Source of the DNA: JBNPEO01 sp050490315
GTDB lineage: Bacteria > Actinomycetota > Actinomycetes > Actinomycetales > Micrococcaceae
Reading direction: 5' to 3'
DNA length: 64,000 nucleotides
Assembly (NCBI RefSeq): GCF_050490315.1
Contig: NZ_JBNPEO010000001.1
Coordinates: 310,001 to 374,000, forward strand
Shown: one piece after another, positions 41,981 through 50,764 of the stretch
How positions within the stretch are numbered: position 1 is the first letter of the stretch
Layout of the letters: each line of letters starts with the position of its first letter
The notes under the pieces: generated by a model
What the model saw: the letters and a program-made list of their open reading frames with translations, nothing else
Databases searched by the model: none
What the model was told of the DNA's origin: nothing
Translations under genes and position numbers: made by a program

Positions 41981-43309
41981 ATGAAATTCCGGGTCCGCAA
42001 TGTCCTTCCAGCTCTAGCGAGTTTCTCTGCGGAGGGCCCGTTTAATGTGCTTGTTTTGCTAGTGTCCCTGCTGCTCTTGGCGGTCTCGTCGTCATTGAAC
42101 TCTTCGCTGTATGGGCTCGAGATTGTGCCGGGGCTATTGCTGGGCGCCTGCCATTCCCTGGCGGCTTTTCTGACTCTGCACCGGCCCGCTTTGGGTGTTC
42201 TACTTTCGCTAGTGCCACTGTATTTTGTGCCAGTTTTGGCTGTTTATGACCCGCTGTTGCCTTTCCCGGTGAGTGTCCCGGCGATGCTGTGCCAGATTCT
42301 GGTGGTGGTTTTGGCGGGGCTCAAAGCATCATGGCCACTCGCCGCCGCTTCCTGGCTTGCAAGTGTGGCGGTTGCGGCTACGGCCTCGGCTGGGTTGACT
42401 GCCGCACATCCGAGTTTTGATGGCAGTAAAAACTTGGTGGTTTTGGCTTCGATTTCCTTTGGCCTGTTGATCGCAGCGATTATCACTGGCCGCTGGCAGG
42501 ACATTCGCGAGCAGCTTCGTGTTGAGCGGCAGGTTACCGCGGAGGAAGTGGCGCGGCGGCAAATCGCTGATGAGCGTTCCCAGATTGCCCGGGAGTTGCA
42601 CGACGTGGTGGCTCACGGAATGTCCCTAGTTTCGGTTCAGGCGACGACGGCGAAGTACCGGTACCCGGGAATGGAACCTGCCGTTGCGGCTGAGTTTGAG
42701 GACATTGCGGCCAATTCACGCCGGGCCATGAATGAGATGCGAACGCTTTTGGGAGTTTTGCGCAGCGATCGCGAGGCTGTTTCTACTGCGCCTCAACCGG
42801 GGTTGGCTGATTTACCGGCGTTGATGGAGGCGGCCACTCGCGCCGGGGTGGATGTTGAGGGCCCCAATGCCGAGGTCCTCGCTGGAATCGATCCGGGGCC
42901 GGTCACTGGTTTGACGGCTTACCGGATTGTCCAGGAGGCGTTGAGTAACGTGGTGCGTCACGCGCCGTCGGCCCGGGCTACGGTTCAGGTGACGCCCGAC
43001 GCCGGGTGGTTGAGAATCACTGTGACCAACACCGCCGGGACAATCGCCCCCGCTGGGTCCGGTTTAGCGGAGACCTCGGCCGAGGCGAAAACGGTTAACC
43101 CCGGTGACGGGCATGGTCTGCGGGGTATGAGTGAGCGGGCGCAGCTTGTGCGGGGCACTTTAGAGAGCTCGGCCACCCCGGACGGCGGGTTCCGAGTGAT
43201 GGCGCACTTGCCACTGAACGCGAACGCCACAACTACTGGTTTGACTAGTAACTTTGCCGCTGAGCAGACCCAAGCAAAAGCCCCGGAAAGGGACGCACAT
43301 GACGATTAA
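41981..43309 (+). CDS. NarL-type sensor histidine kinase
   Basis: A 442-residue kinase. The N-terminal third (about 25-175) has several hydrophobic membrane helices with no large outside domain. The HisKA_3 region contains ERSQIARELHDVVAHGMSLV with phospho-His207. The ATPase domain has RIVQEALSNVVRHAPSA and DGHGLRGMSERAQLV. It passes phosphate to the LuxR-type regulator encoded next. ATG 41981 is preferred over 41957. The end overlaps the regulator by 11 bases. The signal is unknown; such kinases often control export or envelope genes, and here a MFS exporter precedes it. Confidence 0.88.
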   Translation: MKFRVRNVLPALASFSAEGPFNVLVLLVSLLLLAVSSSLNSSLYGLEIVPGLLLGACHSLAAFLTLHRPALGVLLSLVPLYFVPVLAVYDPLLPFPVSVPAMLCQILVVVLAGLKASWPLAAASWLASVAVAATASAGLTAAHPSFDGSKNLVVLASISFGLLIAAIITGRWQDIREQLRVERQVTAEEVARRQIADERSQIARELHDVVAHGMSLVSVQATTAKYRYPGMEPAVAAEFEDIAANSRRAMNEMRTLLGVLRSDREAVSTAPQPGLADLPALMEAATRAGVDVEGPNAEVLAGIDPGPVTGLTAYRIVQEALSNVVRHAPSARATVQVTPDAGWLRITVTNTAGTIAPAGSGLAETSAEAKTVNPGDGHGLRGMSERAQLVRGTLESSATPDGGFRVMAHLPLNANATTTGLTSNFAAEQTQAKAPERDAHDD

Positions 43310-43961
43310 AGTACTTGTTGCAGACGACCAGGCGATGGTGCGTGCAGGCTTCGCTGCATTGCTGAGATCTCAAGCGGACATGACGGTGGTGGGGCAGGCT
43401 GAAAACGGCGCGCAAGCAGTGGATTTGGCGCGTACTTTAAGGCCGGATGTGATTTTGATGGACGTTCGGATGCCGGTGATGGATGGCCTTGAGGCCGCTG
43501 CACAGATTTTGGGTGGAGCGTCGTCGGGTAGCCATGTGCTGATGCTAACCACGTTCGATGTTGATGACTATATTTACCAAGCGCTCGAGCTCGGTGCCAG
43601 CGGGTTTATGCTCAAGGACGCCCCGGCCGAGGAGTTGGTGAATGCTGTGCGTGTGGTCGCGGCGGGGGAGGCGTTGTTGGCGCCGAGTATCACCAAACGG
43701 CTGATTGAAGATTTTGCGAAGTCACGGCCCAAACCGGTATGCGCGGATCGTCGCCTGGATGTGTTGACTGAGCGGGAACGCGAAGTGCTGGTGCTGATCG
43801 GCATGGGACTTTCCAACCAAGAGATTGCCAAAAAGCTCTTTATTGCGGAGCAAACCACCAAAACCCATGTGTCCAAGATTTTGGGGAAGTTGGATTTGCG
43901 TGACCGTGTGCAGGCAGTGGTTTTGGCCTATGACACTGGTCTGGTGCAACCGGCCGGATAA
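43299..43961 (+). CDS. LuxR/NarL-type response regulator
   Basis: A 220-residue regulator. The receiver domain has acidic residues DD at 9-10 (VLVADDQAMVRAGF) and phospho-Asp55 (VILMDVRMP). The C-terminal LuxR helix-turn-helix reads LTEREREVLVLIGMGLSNQEIAKKLF-type sequence, followed by TTKTHVSKILGKL. It is the partner of the upstream kinase (overlapping genes). GGAAAGG precedes ATG 43299. Confidence 0.92.
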   Translation: MTIKVLVADDQAMVRAGFAALLRSQADMTVVGQAENGAQAVDLARTLRPDVILMDVRMPVMDGLEAAAQILGGASSGSHVLMLTTFDVDDYIYQALELGASGFMLKDAPAEELVNAVRVVAAGEALLAPSITKRLIEDFAKSRPKPVCADRRLDVLTEREREVLVLIGMGLSNQEIAKKLFIAEQTTKTHVSKILGKLDLRDRVQAVVLAYDTGLVQPAG

Positions 43962-44000
43962 TAGGAGTAGGGCAGTTCAAACTGGGTGGAAGGATTCACG

Positions 44001-44864
44001 GTGCATAACCATCACAATGGCGTAAAAACCGCTGCACTCTTTGGTGTGCTGTGGGCGGTGCTCTTGGGCCTAGGAGCTGTGATCGGTTTGTGGAGCCGCA
44101 GCTCAACACCCATTTGGATTATGGCGCTGATCGGTGTTGGCACCACGTTCTATGGCTATTGGAACAGTGACAAGATCGCTATCCGCTCCATGCAAGCAAC
44201 TGAGATTCCCGAGGCCCAAGCCCCGGAGCTGTACGCTACGGTGCGGGAACTTTCGCAGCGTGCCGGCCAGCCGATGCCTCGGATTTTCGTGTCACCTACC
44301 TCCGCGCCGAACGCTTTTGCTACAGGTAGAAATCCCAAAAACGCTGCAGTGTGTGTCACGGCAGGGATCGTCCAGTTGCTCGACGCGCGAGAGCTGCGCG
44401 GCGTCCTGGGCCACGAGCTGATGCACGTCTACAACCGGGACATTCTCACCTCATCTGTTGCGGCCGCCGTCGCAGGTGTTATCACTTCGGTGGGCCAGAT
44501 GATGCTATTTTTCGGCGGTTCGCGGGACAACCGCAGCGTCAACCCGATCGCGGCGATTGCCATGGCTCTGTTGGCACCTTTTGCCGCCTCGCTGATTCAG
44601 CTGGCCATTTCACGGACCAGAGAGTACGACGCCGATGAGGACGGTTCCAAGCTCACTGGCGATCCGCTGGCGCTCGCCTCAGCCTTGAGCAAGATTGAGC
44701 GCGGCGTACAGCTTGCGCCGTTACCCCAAGAGCAGCAGTTTGTTAATACCTCGCACCTTATGATCGCAAACCCGTTCCGCGGAGGGGGTATGACCAAGCT
44801 GTTTGCAACGCACCCGCCTATGCGGGAGCGGATTGCCCGGCTCGAACGTATGGCCGGGCGCTAG
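44001..44864 (+). CDS. htpX: HtpX-like membrane zinc metalloprotease
   Basis: A 287-residue M48-family protease that degrades misfolded membrane proteins. The active-site HELMH at 138-142 and the third ligand Glu in ISRTREYDADEDG near 203 are intact. Two N-terminal membrane segments (about 9-31 and 36-52) and two further hydrophobic segments are present, as in E. coli HtpX. GTG 44001 (MHNHHNG) is preferred because GGAAGGA lies just upstream and family members begin this way; GTG 43986 is also in frame. It follows the two-component genes by 39 bases. Confidence 0.92.
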   Translation: MHNHHNGVKTAALFGVLWAVLLGLGAVIGLWSRSSTPIWIMALIGVGTTFYGYWNSDKIAIRSMQATEIPEAQAPELYATVRELSQRAGQPMPRIFVSPTSAPNAFATGRNPKNAAVCVTAGIVQLLDARELRGVLGHELMHVYNRDILTSSVAAAVAGVITSVGQMMLFFGGSRDNRSVNPIAAIAMALLAPFAASLIQLAISRTREYDADEDGSKLTGDPLALASALSKIERGVQLAPLPQEQQFVNTSHLMIANPFRGGGMTKLFATHPPMRERIARLERMAGR

Positions 44865-44918
44865 AAGGCACCAAGCGCTTTTTGCGAGCTTCAGGGAACA
44901 AGCCTCAGGACAGTCGGT

Positions 44919-46250
44919 TCAGCTAAACAGGCCTTCGCCCACAAAGCCGCCAGCTTGGATTCCGGGAGGAATGGCAAACACGCCTGAACCTGTGTGCCGC
45001 AAGTACTCCACGGCCAGCCTGTCTTTTTGTGCCATAGCCATTTGCATGGGCACGTAGTGGGAGCGGGGATCCGTGACAAAAGCGATGAAAAATAGTCCGG
45101 CGTCGAGTCTGCCGAGGGAGTCGGATCCGTCCGTGAAGTTGTAGCCGCGGCGCAGCATCTTCACCCCTGAATTGGACTGAGCATGCGCCAAACGGACATG
45201 GGAGTCGGTGGCAATGAGGGGCTTATTGTCCCTGCCAGCTCGTGCAAAGTCCGGCTCAGAAAATTCTTCCCCGCCGGACAACGGTGCCCCAGATCCCTTG
45301 GTGCGGCCGATCAGCGTCTCTTGTTCTCCCAAAGACGTCCGGTCCCAGATTTCAATGTGCATGCGGATGCGTCGCACCACCATGTAGGAACCGCCGGTCA
45401 GCCAGTCCTCCCCAGCGGATGACGACTTGGGAACCCAGACATGTTTGTCCAGCAGCTCATCATCCTGGGCTTTGACGTTGGCAGTACCGTCTTTGAACCC
45501 AAAGAGGTTGCGGGGTGTTTGCTGCTCACGGGACGTTGAGGAAGTGCGGCCAAAACCCAGCTGAGACCAGCGGATTGTGGCCCGGCCAAAGGCGATTCTC
45601 GCCAGGTTGCGGATGACGTGAACGGCAACCTGCGGGTCATCCGAGCATGCCTGAATCACAATGTCGCCACCGCTGCGGTTGTCTTCAAGAGCGTCGCCCG
45701 GGAAGTGAGGCAAATCAATCAGCCCCTCGGGGAGGCGAGAGTCCAACCCAAAGCGAGTACCGGCGTCGTTCTTGAAGAGCGTCCGGCCAAACCCGAAGGT
45801 GATGGTTAACCGGGAAGCGCTCAAACCGAGAGCCTCGCCGGTGTCCTCCGGCGGAGCGTCATAAGGCCCGTTCACGGCGCCTGTGTCCCCTGCCTCGCGG
45901 CCCGCGGACATGGCTTCGGAGGCAGCGGTCCAGTCCTTCAGCAGACTGATCAAGTCATCGCGGTTGGTGGCCGTGACGTCAAAAGCGGCCATGTGCAGAC
46001 GATCCTGAGCAGCGGTGACAATACCCGCCTGCTGGGCGCCATAGAAGGGAACGGACTCCGAGGAGGCCGACGCGGCAGGAGCCGCATCACCCCCGGCGTT
46101 CTGCGTGATCAGCACCGTGACGGCAGCGCCTGCGGCAGCACCGGCCGCAGCAGCGCCGCCGTAGGTCAGGAGCCCGCGACGGCTCATCGAAGGGCTAGCG
46201 GAATTCTCCTCGGCCGGTGCCGGTGTCTTCGACTGAGAAAACATGCCCAT
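44919..46250 (-). CDS. efeB: Dye-decolorizing peroxidase, iron-uptake EfeB type
   Basis: A 443-residue Tat-exported heme peroxidase of the EfeUOB ferrous-iron system. The Tat signal MSRRGLLTYGG lies near residues 22-32. The catalytic GxxDG motif is in LFGFKDGTAN near 270, and the heme His is in SHVRLAHAQSN near 353. It is thought to oxidize Fe2+ or act on heme outside the membrane. ATG 46250 is preferred because it lies 13 bases after the efeO stop with AAGAAG upstream; the longer TTG start at 46274 would overlap efeO. Confidence 0.93.
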   Translation of the reverse strand: MGMFSQSKTPAPAEENSASPSMSRRGLLTYGGAAAAGAAAGAAVTVLITQNAGGDAAPAASASSESVPFYGAQQAGIVTAAQDRLHMAAFDVTATNRDDLISLLKDWTAASEAMSAGREAGDTGAVNGPYDAPPEDTGEALGLSASRLTITFGFGRTLFKNDAGTRFGLDSRLPEGLIDLPHFPGDALEDNRSGGDIVIQACSDDPQVAVHVIRNLARIAFGRATIRWSQLGFGRTSSTSREQQTPRNLFGFKDGTANVKAQDDELLDKHVWVPKSSSAGEDWLTGGSYMVVRRIRMHIEIWDRTSLGEQETLIGRTKGSGAPLSGGEEFSEPDFARAGRDNKPLIATDSHVRLAHAQSNSGVKMLRRGYNFTDGSDSLGRLDAGLFFIAFVTDPRSHYVPMQMAMAQKDRLAVEYLRHTGSGVFAIPPGIQAGGFVGEGLFS

Positions 46251-46263
46251 AGAAGGCAACTTC

Positions 46264-47451
46264 TTAGAGAACAACGGCGGCGGTCAGCTTGGACAGCGGC
46301 TCGGCAAGCGAGTCCACCGAGGCGGCAAGGGTTTTGACCTGAGCGGGGGTGAGGTCGTTGTAATACGTGAAGCCTTCGCCGTCCTTGAACTTGTCCAACT
46401 CAGCCTGCAAAGACTTGAACTGGGCGTCCAGCTTGGTAGCCAGCGCAGCGTCCTTGATCAACAGCACCGGGCGGAGGTTTTCAAAGGCAATCCGGGCCCC
46501 GTCAATGTTGGCCTGAAAGTCCCACAGATCCGTGTGAGACCAAATTTCCTCTTCACCGGTGACCTTGCCGGTTGCCACCTCATCCAAAAGCTCCTTGGCA
46601 CCGTTGCCGAGCTGATCCGCGGTGAGCTTCACAGTCCGAGTGCGTGTGTAGAGGTCTTGAGTGTCTGCAACCAGCTGGTCGGCGATGGCTTTGCGCTCGG
46701 CCTCGGTCATGGCTTTGTAGCTGGCAGGCGGGAAGATGTCCTTCTCGGCCCGGTGCCAGCCGGTCAACTTCTGGCCAGCTTCTAGGTCTGCTTCGCGCAG
46801 GTCCAGCTTGGGGTCTAGGTCACCGAAGGATTCGGCAACGGGCTCAATGCGCTCCCAGTGCATCCGCACCGAGGCGTAGAGCCCTTTGGCTTTGGCAGCG
46901 TCGCCGCTAGCAAAGGCCGCAGCAAAATCCTTGGTTCCGGTCAGCAACTGCTCCGTCTGATCCTTCACGTATGCCGTGTACTGGCCGGTGGCGGTCTCCG
47001 TCAGCTTCTGCACGTCGGCACTGACCGACGGCGTGGTTCCGGACTCTTCCACCGTGAAGCTCGCGCGAATGCCGTCGCCCTGCATACCCGGCTTGCACGC
47101 TGTTTGATACGTTCCAGCAGGGGCGGTGACTACCAGGTTGCGGGTGATGCCTGGGCCAATGTTTTCCACTTCGCCAATAATGCGCAGACCGTCTTCGGCG
47201 AGCAAGTAGAACTCGGTGACGTCGGCGCCGTCGTTCTTCACTTCAAAGGTGACAGGGCCGCTCTTGGCGCCCGTGGCACTGAGCTGGCAGGCATCCGTAG
47301 TGCTGGTGACGGCCACCGGGCCGCCAGCTGAACTGCTGGCCGGCTTGGCAGTGTTGTCCGTGCACGCCGTCAGGGCCAGCGGCGCCAAAAGGGCCAAAGC
47401 AGCACCTGCTGCGGCGAAGTTTTGGCGTTTCGGGGAGGATACGAGGCTCAT
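46264..47451 (-). CDS. efeO: Iron-uptake lipoprotein EfeO (cupredoxin plus M75 domain)
   Basis: A 395-residue exported lipoprotein with the lipobox LTAC at about 27-30. The cupredoxin-like domain (about 45-135) includes FEVKNDGADVTEFYLL. The M75 imelysin-type domain (about 150-390) has the metal-binding HxxE-type motif in VRMHWERIEP and GWHRAEKDIF. It delivers iron to the EfeU permease. ATG overlaps the efeU stop by four bases. Confidence 0.93.
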   Translation of the reverse strand: MSLVSSPKRQNFAAAGAALALLAPLALTACTDNTAKPASSSAGGPVAVTSTTDACQLSATGAKSGPVTFEVKNDGADVTEFYLLAEDGLRIIGEVENIGPGITRNLVVTAPAGTYQTACKPGMQGDGIRASFTVEESGTTPSVSADVQKLTETATGQYTAYVKDQTEQLLTGTKDFAAAFASGDAAKAKGLYASVRMHWERIEPVAESFGDLDPKLDLREADLEAGQKLTGWHRAEKDIFPPASYKAMTEAERKAIADQLVADTQDLYTRTRTVKLTADQLGNGAKELLDEVATGKVTGEEEIWSHTDLWDFQANIDGARIAFENLRPVLLIKDAALATKLDAQFKSLQAELDKFKDGEGFTYYNDLTPAQVKTLAASVDSLAEPLSKLTAAVVL

Positions 47452-48320
47452 TGAGATTCTTTCGGTGTAAGTCCGTTGGGGAGAACCGGACTGGTTTTAG
47501 CCTGCGCCGTGGAGGTTCCGCTCTGACGGTTGGCGCGCAAAAACAGTGCAAGGGTGGGGATGACATACAGCAGCCAAGCGGCCGCTTCCAGCCACGTGGT
47601 GGCTGGGGAAAAGTTGAAAGTGCCCTTCAAGAGCGTTCCATACCAGGACGACGGCGGGACGGCAGCTGATACGTCAAAGGCCAGCCGGTGCAAACCCGGA
47701 AGGATGCCGGCCTCTTGGAGGTCATGGATTCCGTAGGCGAGCACGCCACCGGCGATCACAATCAAAATGGCGCCGGTCCACGTGAAGAATCGGTCGAGCC
47801 GAATCTTGATCACGCCGCGGTGCAGGAGGAATCCGAGCAGAACCGCAAGAGCCAAACCAAGGAGTGCGCCCACCAGCGGGATGGTGTTCTCCCCACTGGC
47901 CTGGGCCGCTGCCCACAAGAACAAAGCGGTTTCTAGACCTTCGCGGCCCACCGAGAGTGCACCAACCAGAACAATGCCCCACGCGGCGCCACGGCCAGCA
48001 TCGTCGATTTTTCCGCGCAAGTTAGACCCCATAGTTCGGGCAGTGCGGGCCATCCAGAAGACCATCCAAGTTACGAGGCCAACAGCAACGATGGACAGTG
48101 ACCCGCCGATCGCTTCCTGAGCTTCGAAGGTCAGTCCGCGTGGGCCGTAGGTGAGCAGTGCGCCGAAGCCGATGCTCACGGCAACCGCTGCGCCCACACC
48201 AATCCACAAGCGCGGAAGCAGATGAGTGCGACCGGTCTTGATCAGATAAGCGATGAGGATTACGACGATGAGCGATGCTTCGAGGCCCTCCCGGAGTCCG
48301 ATGAGGAAGTTCCCGAGCAT
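47448..48320 (-). CDS. efeU: High-affinity iron permease EfeU (FTR1 family)
   Basis: A 290-residue membrane protein with seven predicted helices. The two FTR1 signature REXXE iron-binding motifs are present: REGLEA near residue 10 and REGLET near 127. It is first in the efeUOB operon. ATG 48320 has only a weak upstream ribosome binding site. The gene starts 15 bases after a probable iron box, which supports iron-dependent repression. Confidence 0.94.
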   Translation of the reverse strand: MLGNFLIGLREGLEASLIVVILIAYLIKTGRTHLLPRLWIGVGAAVAVSIGFGALLTYGPRGLTFEAQEAIGGSLSIVAVGLVTWMVFWMARTARTMGSNLRGKIDDAGRGAAWGIVLVGALSVGREGLETALFLWAAAQASGENTIPLVGALLGLALAVLLGFLLHRGVIKIRLDRFFTWTGAILIVIAGGVLAYGIHDLQEAGILPGLHRLAFDVSAAVPPSSWYGTLLKGTFNFSPATTWLEAAAWLLYVIPTLALFLRANRQSGTSTAQAKTSPVLPNGLTPKESQ

Positions 48321-48335
48321 GAACAGATCCTTGGC

Positions 48336-48354
48336 TTAGGGGACCCTAACCAAG
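48336..48354 (-). promoter_or_regulatory. DtxR/IdeR-type iron box upstream of efeU
   Basis: Read on the minus strand, CTTGGTTAGGGTCCCCTAA matches the actinobacterial iron-box consensus TTAGGTTAGGCTCACCTAA at 15 of 19 positions by my alignment. It lies 15 bases from the efeU start. A possible promoter (TTGCTT, 16 bases, TAATGT) lies upstream on the same strand near 48370-48400, so bound repressor would block early transcription. Confidence 0.7.
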
Positions 48355-48433
48355 GTCCAACTAAGAAGGAACATTACCGAGTGAAAGGTATTAAGCAAAA
48401 CTGACGTGCCCTAATTGAATCCCGGTCGGTGAG

Positions 48434-49051
48434 TTACGAGTTTTCGGACCGATCGAACGTCAAGACGCGAACCCCTGACTCAAGCGTGATTTCGTCAATC
48501 GGACTGAAACTGTGAGCCTGGAACGCGCCAGCAAATAGCGGGATTCCGGAGCCGATGACCGAAGGGTTTTGTTTCAAGATCAGACGATCAATTTCGGGCA
48601 ATAGTGAGTGCGCAAGAGTACCGCCGCCCACCAGCCAGAGGTCCTTGCCTGCTTCGGCTTTGAGCGCGCGGACTCGTTCTATGGCGTCCTTGCTGACGAT
48701 CTCAACGTCCGGGTCTTCGCTCTCGAGCGTGGACGAGAAAACCAGGTGCCGCAGATGAGGGTAGGCGTCAGTGAGCCCGGCGGCCAAGCCGATTTCGTAG
48801 GATCCGCGGCCCTCTAGGACGGTGTCAAAGCTTTGACCAGGACCATCAATTCCCAGAGCTGTGCGGGCAGGACCCGGAAGAGTTTCTGGGTAGTGCGTCA
48901 CGATGAAGTCGATGACGTCCGGGGTAATCGGGAAAAAGCTAGCCCCGCTTGGATCCCCGCCGTCGGGCCCGGCAATGAAACCGTCCAGCGTAGTGGCAAC
49001 GTAGTAGACGAGCTTGCGTAATGGTGGTTCCTCTCCCGGGACCCAGTTCAA
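48434..49051 (-). CDS. Dihydrofolate reductase-fold protein (RibD C-terminal domain family)
   Basis: A 205-residue protein of the DHFR/RibD_C fold. LVYYVATTLDGFIAGPDG at the N-terminus and DLWLVGGGTLAHSLLPEIDRLIL in the middle are the two main family signatures (NADPH-binding strand). Relatives include YyaP and YwjB with unproven reductase roles. The only usable start is TTG 49051; GAGAGGAACC lies inside the early coding frame, so the start is uncertain. It is a single gene on the minus strand after YajQ. Confidence 0.8.
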   Translation of the reverse strand: MNWVPGEEPPLRKLVYYVATTLDGFIAGPDGGDPSGASFFPITPDVIDFIVTHYPETLPGPARTALGIDGPGQSFDTVLEGRGSYEIGLAAGLTDAYPHLRHLVFSSTLESEDPDVEIVSKDAIERVRALKAEAGKDLWLVGGGTLAHSLLPEIDRLILKQNPSVIGSGIPLFAGAFQAHSFSPIDEITLESGVRVLTFDRSENS

Positions 49052-49060
49052 TCATCCGCG

Positions 49061-49082
49061 GCCCCGCAGAACTTCGCGGGGC
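49061..49082. terminator. Small hairpin after yajQ
   Basis: GCCCCGC (49061-49067) and GCGGGGC (49076-49082) form a 7-bp stem with an 8-nt loop, 15 bases beyond the yajQ stop on the minus strand. It probably ends yajQ transcription. Confidence 0.55.
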
Positions 49083-49096
49083 AGGCAGTGCAGCTA

Positions 49097-49588
49097 TTAG
49101 CTGCGGAAGTTCACAAACTGAAGATCGGTCTCTTCGAAGTTCTTCAACATAGCCATAACTTCCTGCAGGTCGTCACGCGACTTGGAGGAGACGCGAAGTT
49201 CGTCGCCCTGAATCTGGGACTTGACCGACTTGGGGCCTTCCTCGCGGATCAGCTTGTTGATCTTTTTGGCGATGTCCTGAGCAATACCTTCCTTGATGGA
49301 AGCCTCCAAGCGGTATTCCTTGCCGGAGGGATAGGGCTCCCCGCTGTCCAAGGACTTAAGCGAAATACCGCGCTTAATCAGCTTGGACTGGAAGACGTCC
49401 AGCACTGCCAAAACACGTTCTTCAGCGTTCGCCTTCATCAGGATTTTTTCGCCGCTGAAGTCGATTTCAGCGCCAACGCCTTTGAAGTCGTATCGCTGGG
49501 CGATTTCCTTCTGCGCTTGGTTCAGCGCGTTGGCAACTTCCTGCTTGTCTACTTTGCTTACGACGTCGAATGTGGACTCGCCTGCCAT
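49097..49588 (-). CDS. YajQ family nucleotide-binding protein
   Basis: A 163-residue protein made of two ferredoxin-like domains. ESTFDVVSKVDKQEVANALNQA at the start, RYDFKG, and the C-terminal VRVSSKSRDDLQ-like segment (here LRVSSKSRDDLQEVM) are diagnostic. Members bind nucleotides, and one (in Xanthomonas) binds cyclic di-GMP; the role in actinobacteria is unclear. GAAGGAG precedes ATG 49588. Confidence 0.93.
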   Translation of the reverse strand: MAGESTFDVVSKVDKQEVANALNQAQKEIAQRYDFKGVGAEIDFSGEKILMKANAEERVLAVLDVFQSKLIKRGISLKSLDSGEPYPSGKEYRLEASIKEGIAQDIAKKINKLIREEGPKSVKSQIQGDELRVSSKSRDDLQEVMAMLKNFEETDLQFVNFRS

Positions 49589-49754
49589 GACTCTCCTTCA
49601 GTACGTGGATAGGGGGATTCTGCCCACCAGCCTAGTACGAACTGGCCTTTGCAGGCATAGATTCACAGTTCCCTCAAAGCGAACGTGGGGCTGGAACCTA
49701 TCTTTGGTGCGCAGAGTTGTTCATAGTGAAGGACCAACTCGAGAGGCAAAAATC

Positions 49755-50012
49755 ATGGCACGCAAGCGCATCACTGATGTCACTGCTAGCTCCGTTGCGG
49801 CGGGTAAGGCATTCGTGGCTACTGCTGGAACCGCTCTGGCAGCAGCTGCTGTGGCTGCGTCAGTGATTCTGAGCCCAGTACCAGCGGCGTCTGCCCGGAT
49901 GGACGGCGTTCACCAGGACTTATTGCGAGCGGTGCAATTGAACCAGATCACCTTGGACCAAGCAGCCAGTTTTGAGGCGAAAATAGCGTCCCGGATCCAG
50001 TCTGAAGCCTGA
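49755..50012 (+). CDS. Small secreted or membrane-anchored protein, unknown
   Basis: An 85-residue protein with a lysine/arginine start (MARKRITDVT), a hydrophobic alanine-rich segment (about 18-41) and PVPAASA, which looks like a signal peptidase I site near residue 47. The mature part would be about 38 residues with QDLLRAVQLNQITLDQAASFEAK, predicted helical. GAGAGG precedes ATG 49755. Longer in-frame extension to 49383 overlaps yajQ in antisense and is rejected. I do not recognise a family. Confidence 0.65.
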   Translation: MARKRITDVTASSVAAGKAFVATAGTALAAAAVAASVILSPVPAASARMDGVHQDLLRAVQLNQITLDQAASFEAKIASRIQSEA

Positions 50013-50119
50013 GTTATAGGACTCAAACTCCTCGATTCGATTCTTCCGGCGTAATTCTGTAAAGTTGTCTTGCCTGCGGTTACTGGAAGCAGTTACCAAG
50101 GGTACTTCTAGTGAAGTTC

Positions 50120-50201
50120 GGCAGATTACCCGAGCGGCCAAAGGGGGCTGACTGTAAATCAGCTGGCAACGCCTACGGGGGTTCGAATCCCTCATCTGCC
50201 A
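50120..50201 (+). tRNA. tRNA-Tyr (GTA anticodon)
   Basis: The acceptor arm is GGCAGAT (50120-50126) with ATCTGCC (50194-50200) and discriminator A. The anticodon loop is CTGACTGTAAATCAG, with GTA in the centre. The long variable arm is typical of bacterial tRNA-Tyr. The T loop GGTTCGAATCC is standard. CCA is not encoded. A 15-bp hairpin follows. Confidence 0.96.
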
Positions 50202-50212
50202 CTCAAGAAGTG

Positions 50213-50246
50213 AAGAAGCGCCTCTCCGCAAGGAGAGGCGCTTCTT
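50213..50246. terminator. Terminator after tRNA-Tyr, shared with the convergent small gene
   Basis: A perfect 15-bp stem (AAGAAGCGCCTCTCC at 50213-50227 with 50232-50246) and a GCAA tetraloop, followed by GTGTTTTC. Convergent arrangement suggests it serves both directions. Confidence 0.88.
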
Positions 50247-50277
50247 GTGTTTTCAGTTCTGTTTGCTGAGCTTCGGG

Positions 50278-50574
50278 CTAGACCACGGCGGGCTCGTGGA
50301 GACTCAGTCCGTCTAAGTGGTGAATGAGCCTGCGGCCCAGGCCGTTGTCGAGCTGAAGCCACAAGGTGGAGCGGTCCGCTGTCATTCCGTCCACGATCCC
50401 CGTCACTAGGTAGCCGTGAACGTCGCGCAAAGCGACACGTTGGCCTGGCGTCAGCTGCGGCCAAGTGGGCACAGTGTGTCCGGAATTCCCGTGTCCCGAA
50501 TAATCCTGTCCCGAAAGATTCAGCGCCTCTGCATGAATGTCTTCACTGGCCAAGTGCTTTTCGATGGTGCTCAT
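50278..50574 (-). CDS. Hypothetical 98-residue protein
   Basis: A small soluble protein. The C-terminal part (about 40-95) looks like a small beta-barrel: LTPGQRVALRDVHGYLVTGIVDGMTADRSTLWLQL has alternating strands, as in Hfq/SH3-like folds, but no family is recognised. The N-terminal 35 residues are polar and probably disordered. AAGGGAG lies well placed before ATG 50574. It is monocistronic between a terminator and a divergent thioesterase gene; 190 bases lie in between with no other gene. Confidence 0.65.
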   Translation of the reverse strand: MSTIEKHLASEDIHAEALNLSGQDYSGHGNSGHTVPTWPQLTPGQRVALRDVHGYLVTGIVDGMTADRSTLWLQLDNGLGRRLIHHLDGLSLHEPAVV

Positions 50575-50739
50575 TGCAGTCTCCCTTGCTGCCTAAATTC
50601 GTTAGTCCTTGTTATTTTTTCCTGCGCGGGTGAACAGCCCGGTGAAGTTGCGGTGAACACTCGTCGCAACTTGGTCAGATTTTGGTTCCGAACGCGGTTA
50701 GCACGGGAAATAAAGTGCTGTGTAGCCGCTTTTGTATGT

Positions 50740-50757
50740 TGTTACTGGTGAGTAACA
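50740..50757. promoter_or_regulatory. Perfect palindrome upstream of the thioesterase gene
   Basis: TGTTACTGGTGAGTAACA is a perfect 7-4-7 inverted repeat ending 7 bases before the thioesterase start. The position would block transcription or translation if a repressor bound. TTACT-n4-AGTAA-like sites are recognised by some TetR-type acyl-CoA-responsive regulators, so control by fatty acid status is a reasonable guess. Confidence 0.5.
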
Positions 50758-50764
50758 TAAGATC

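Noticed and set aside
48339..48349. The shorter TTAGGG-GA-CCCTAA dyad near efeU as a separate operator
   Set aside because: It overlaps the 19-bp iron-box match and is better explained as part of it.
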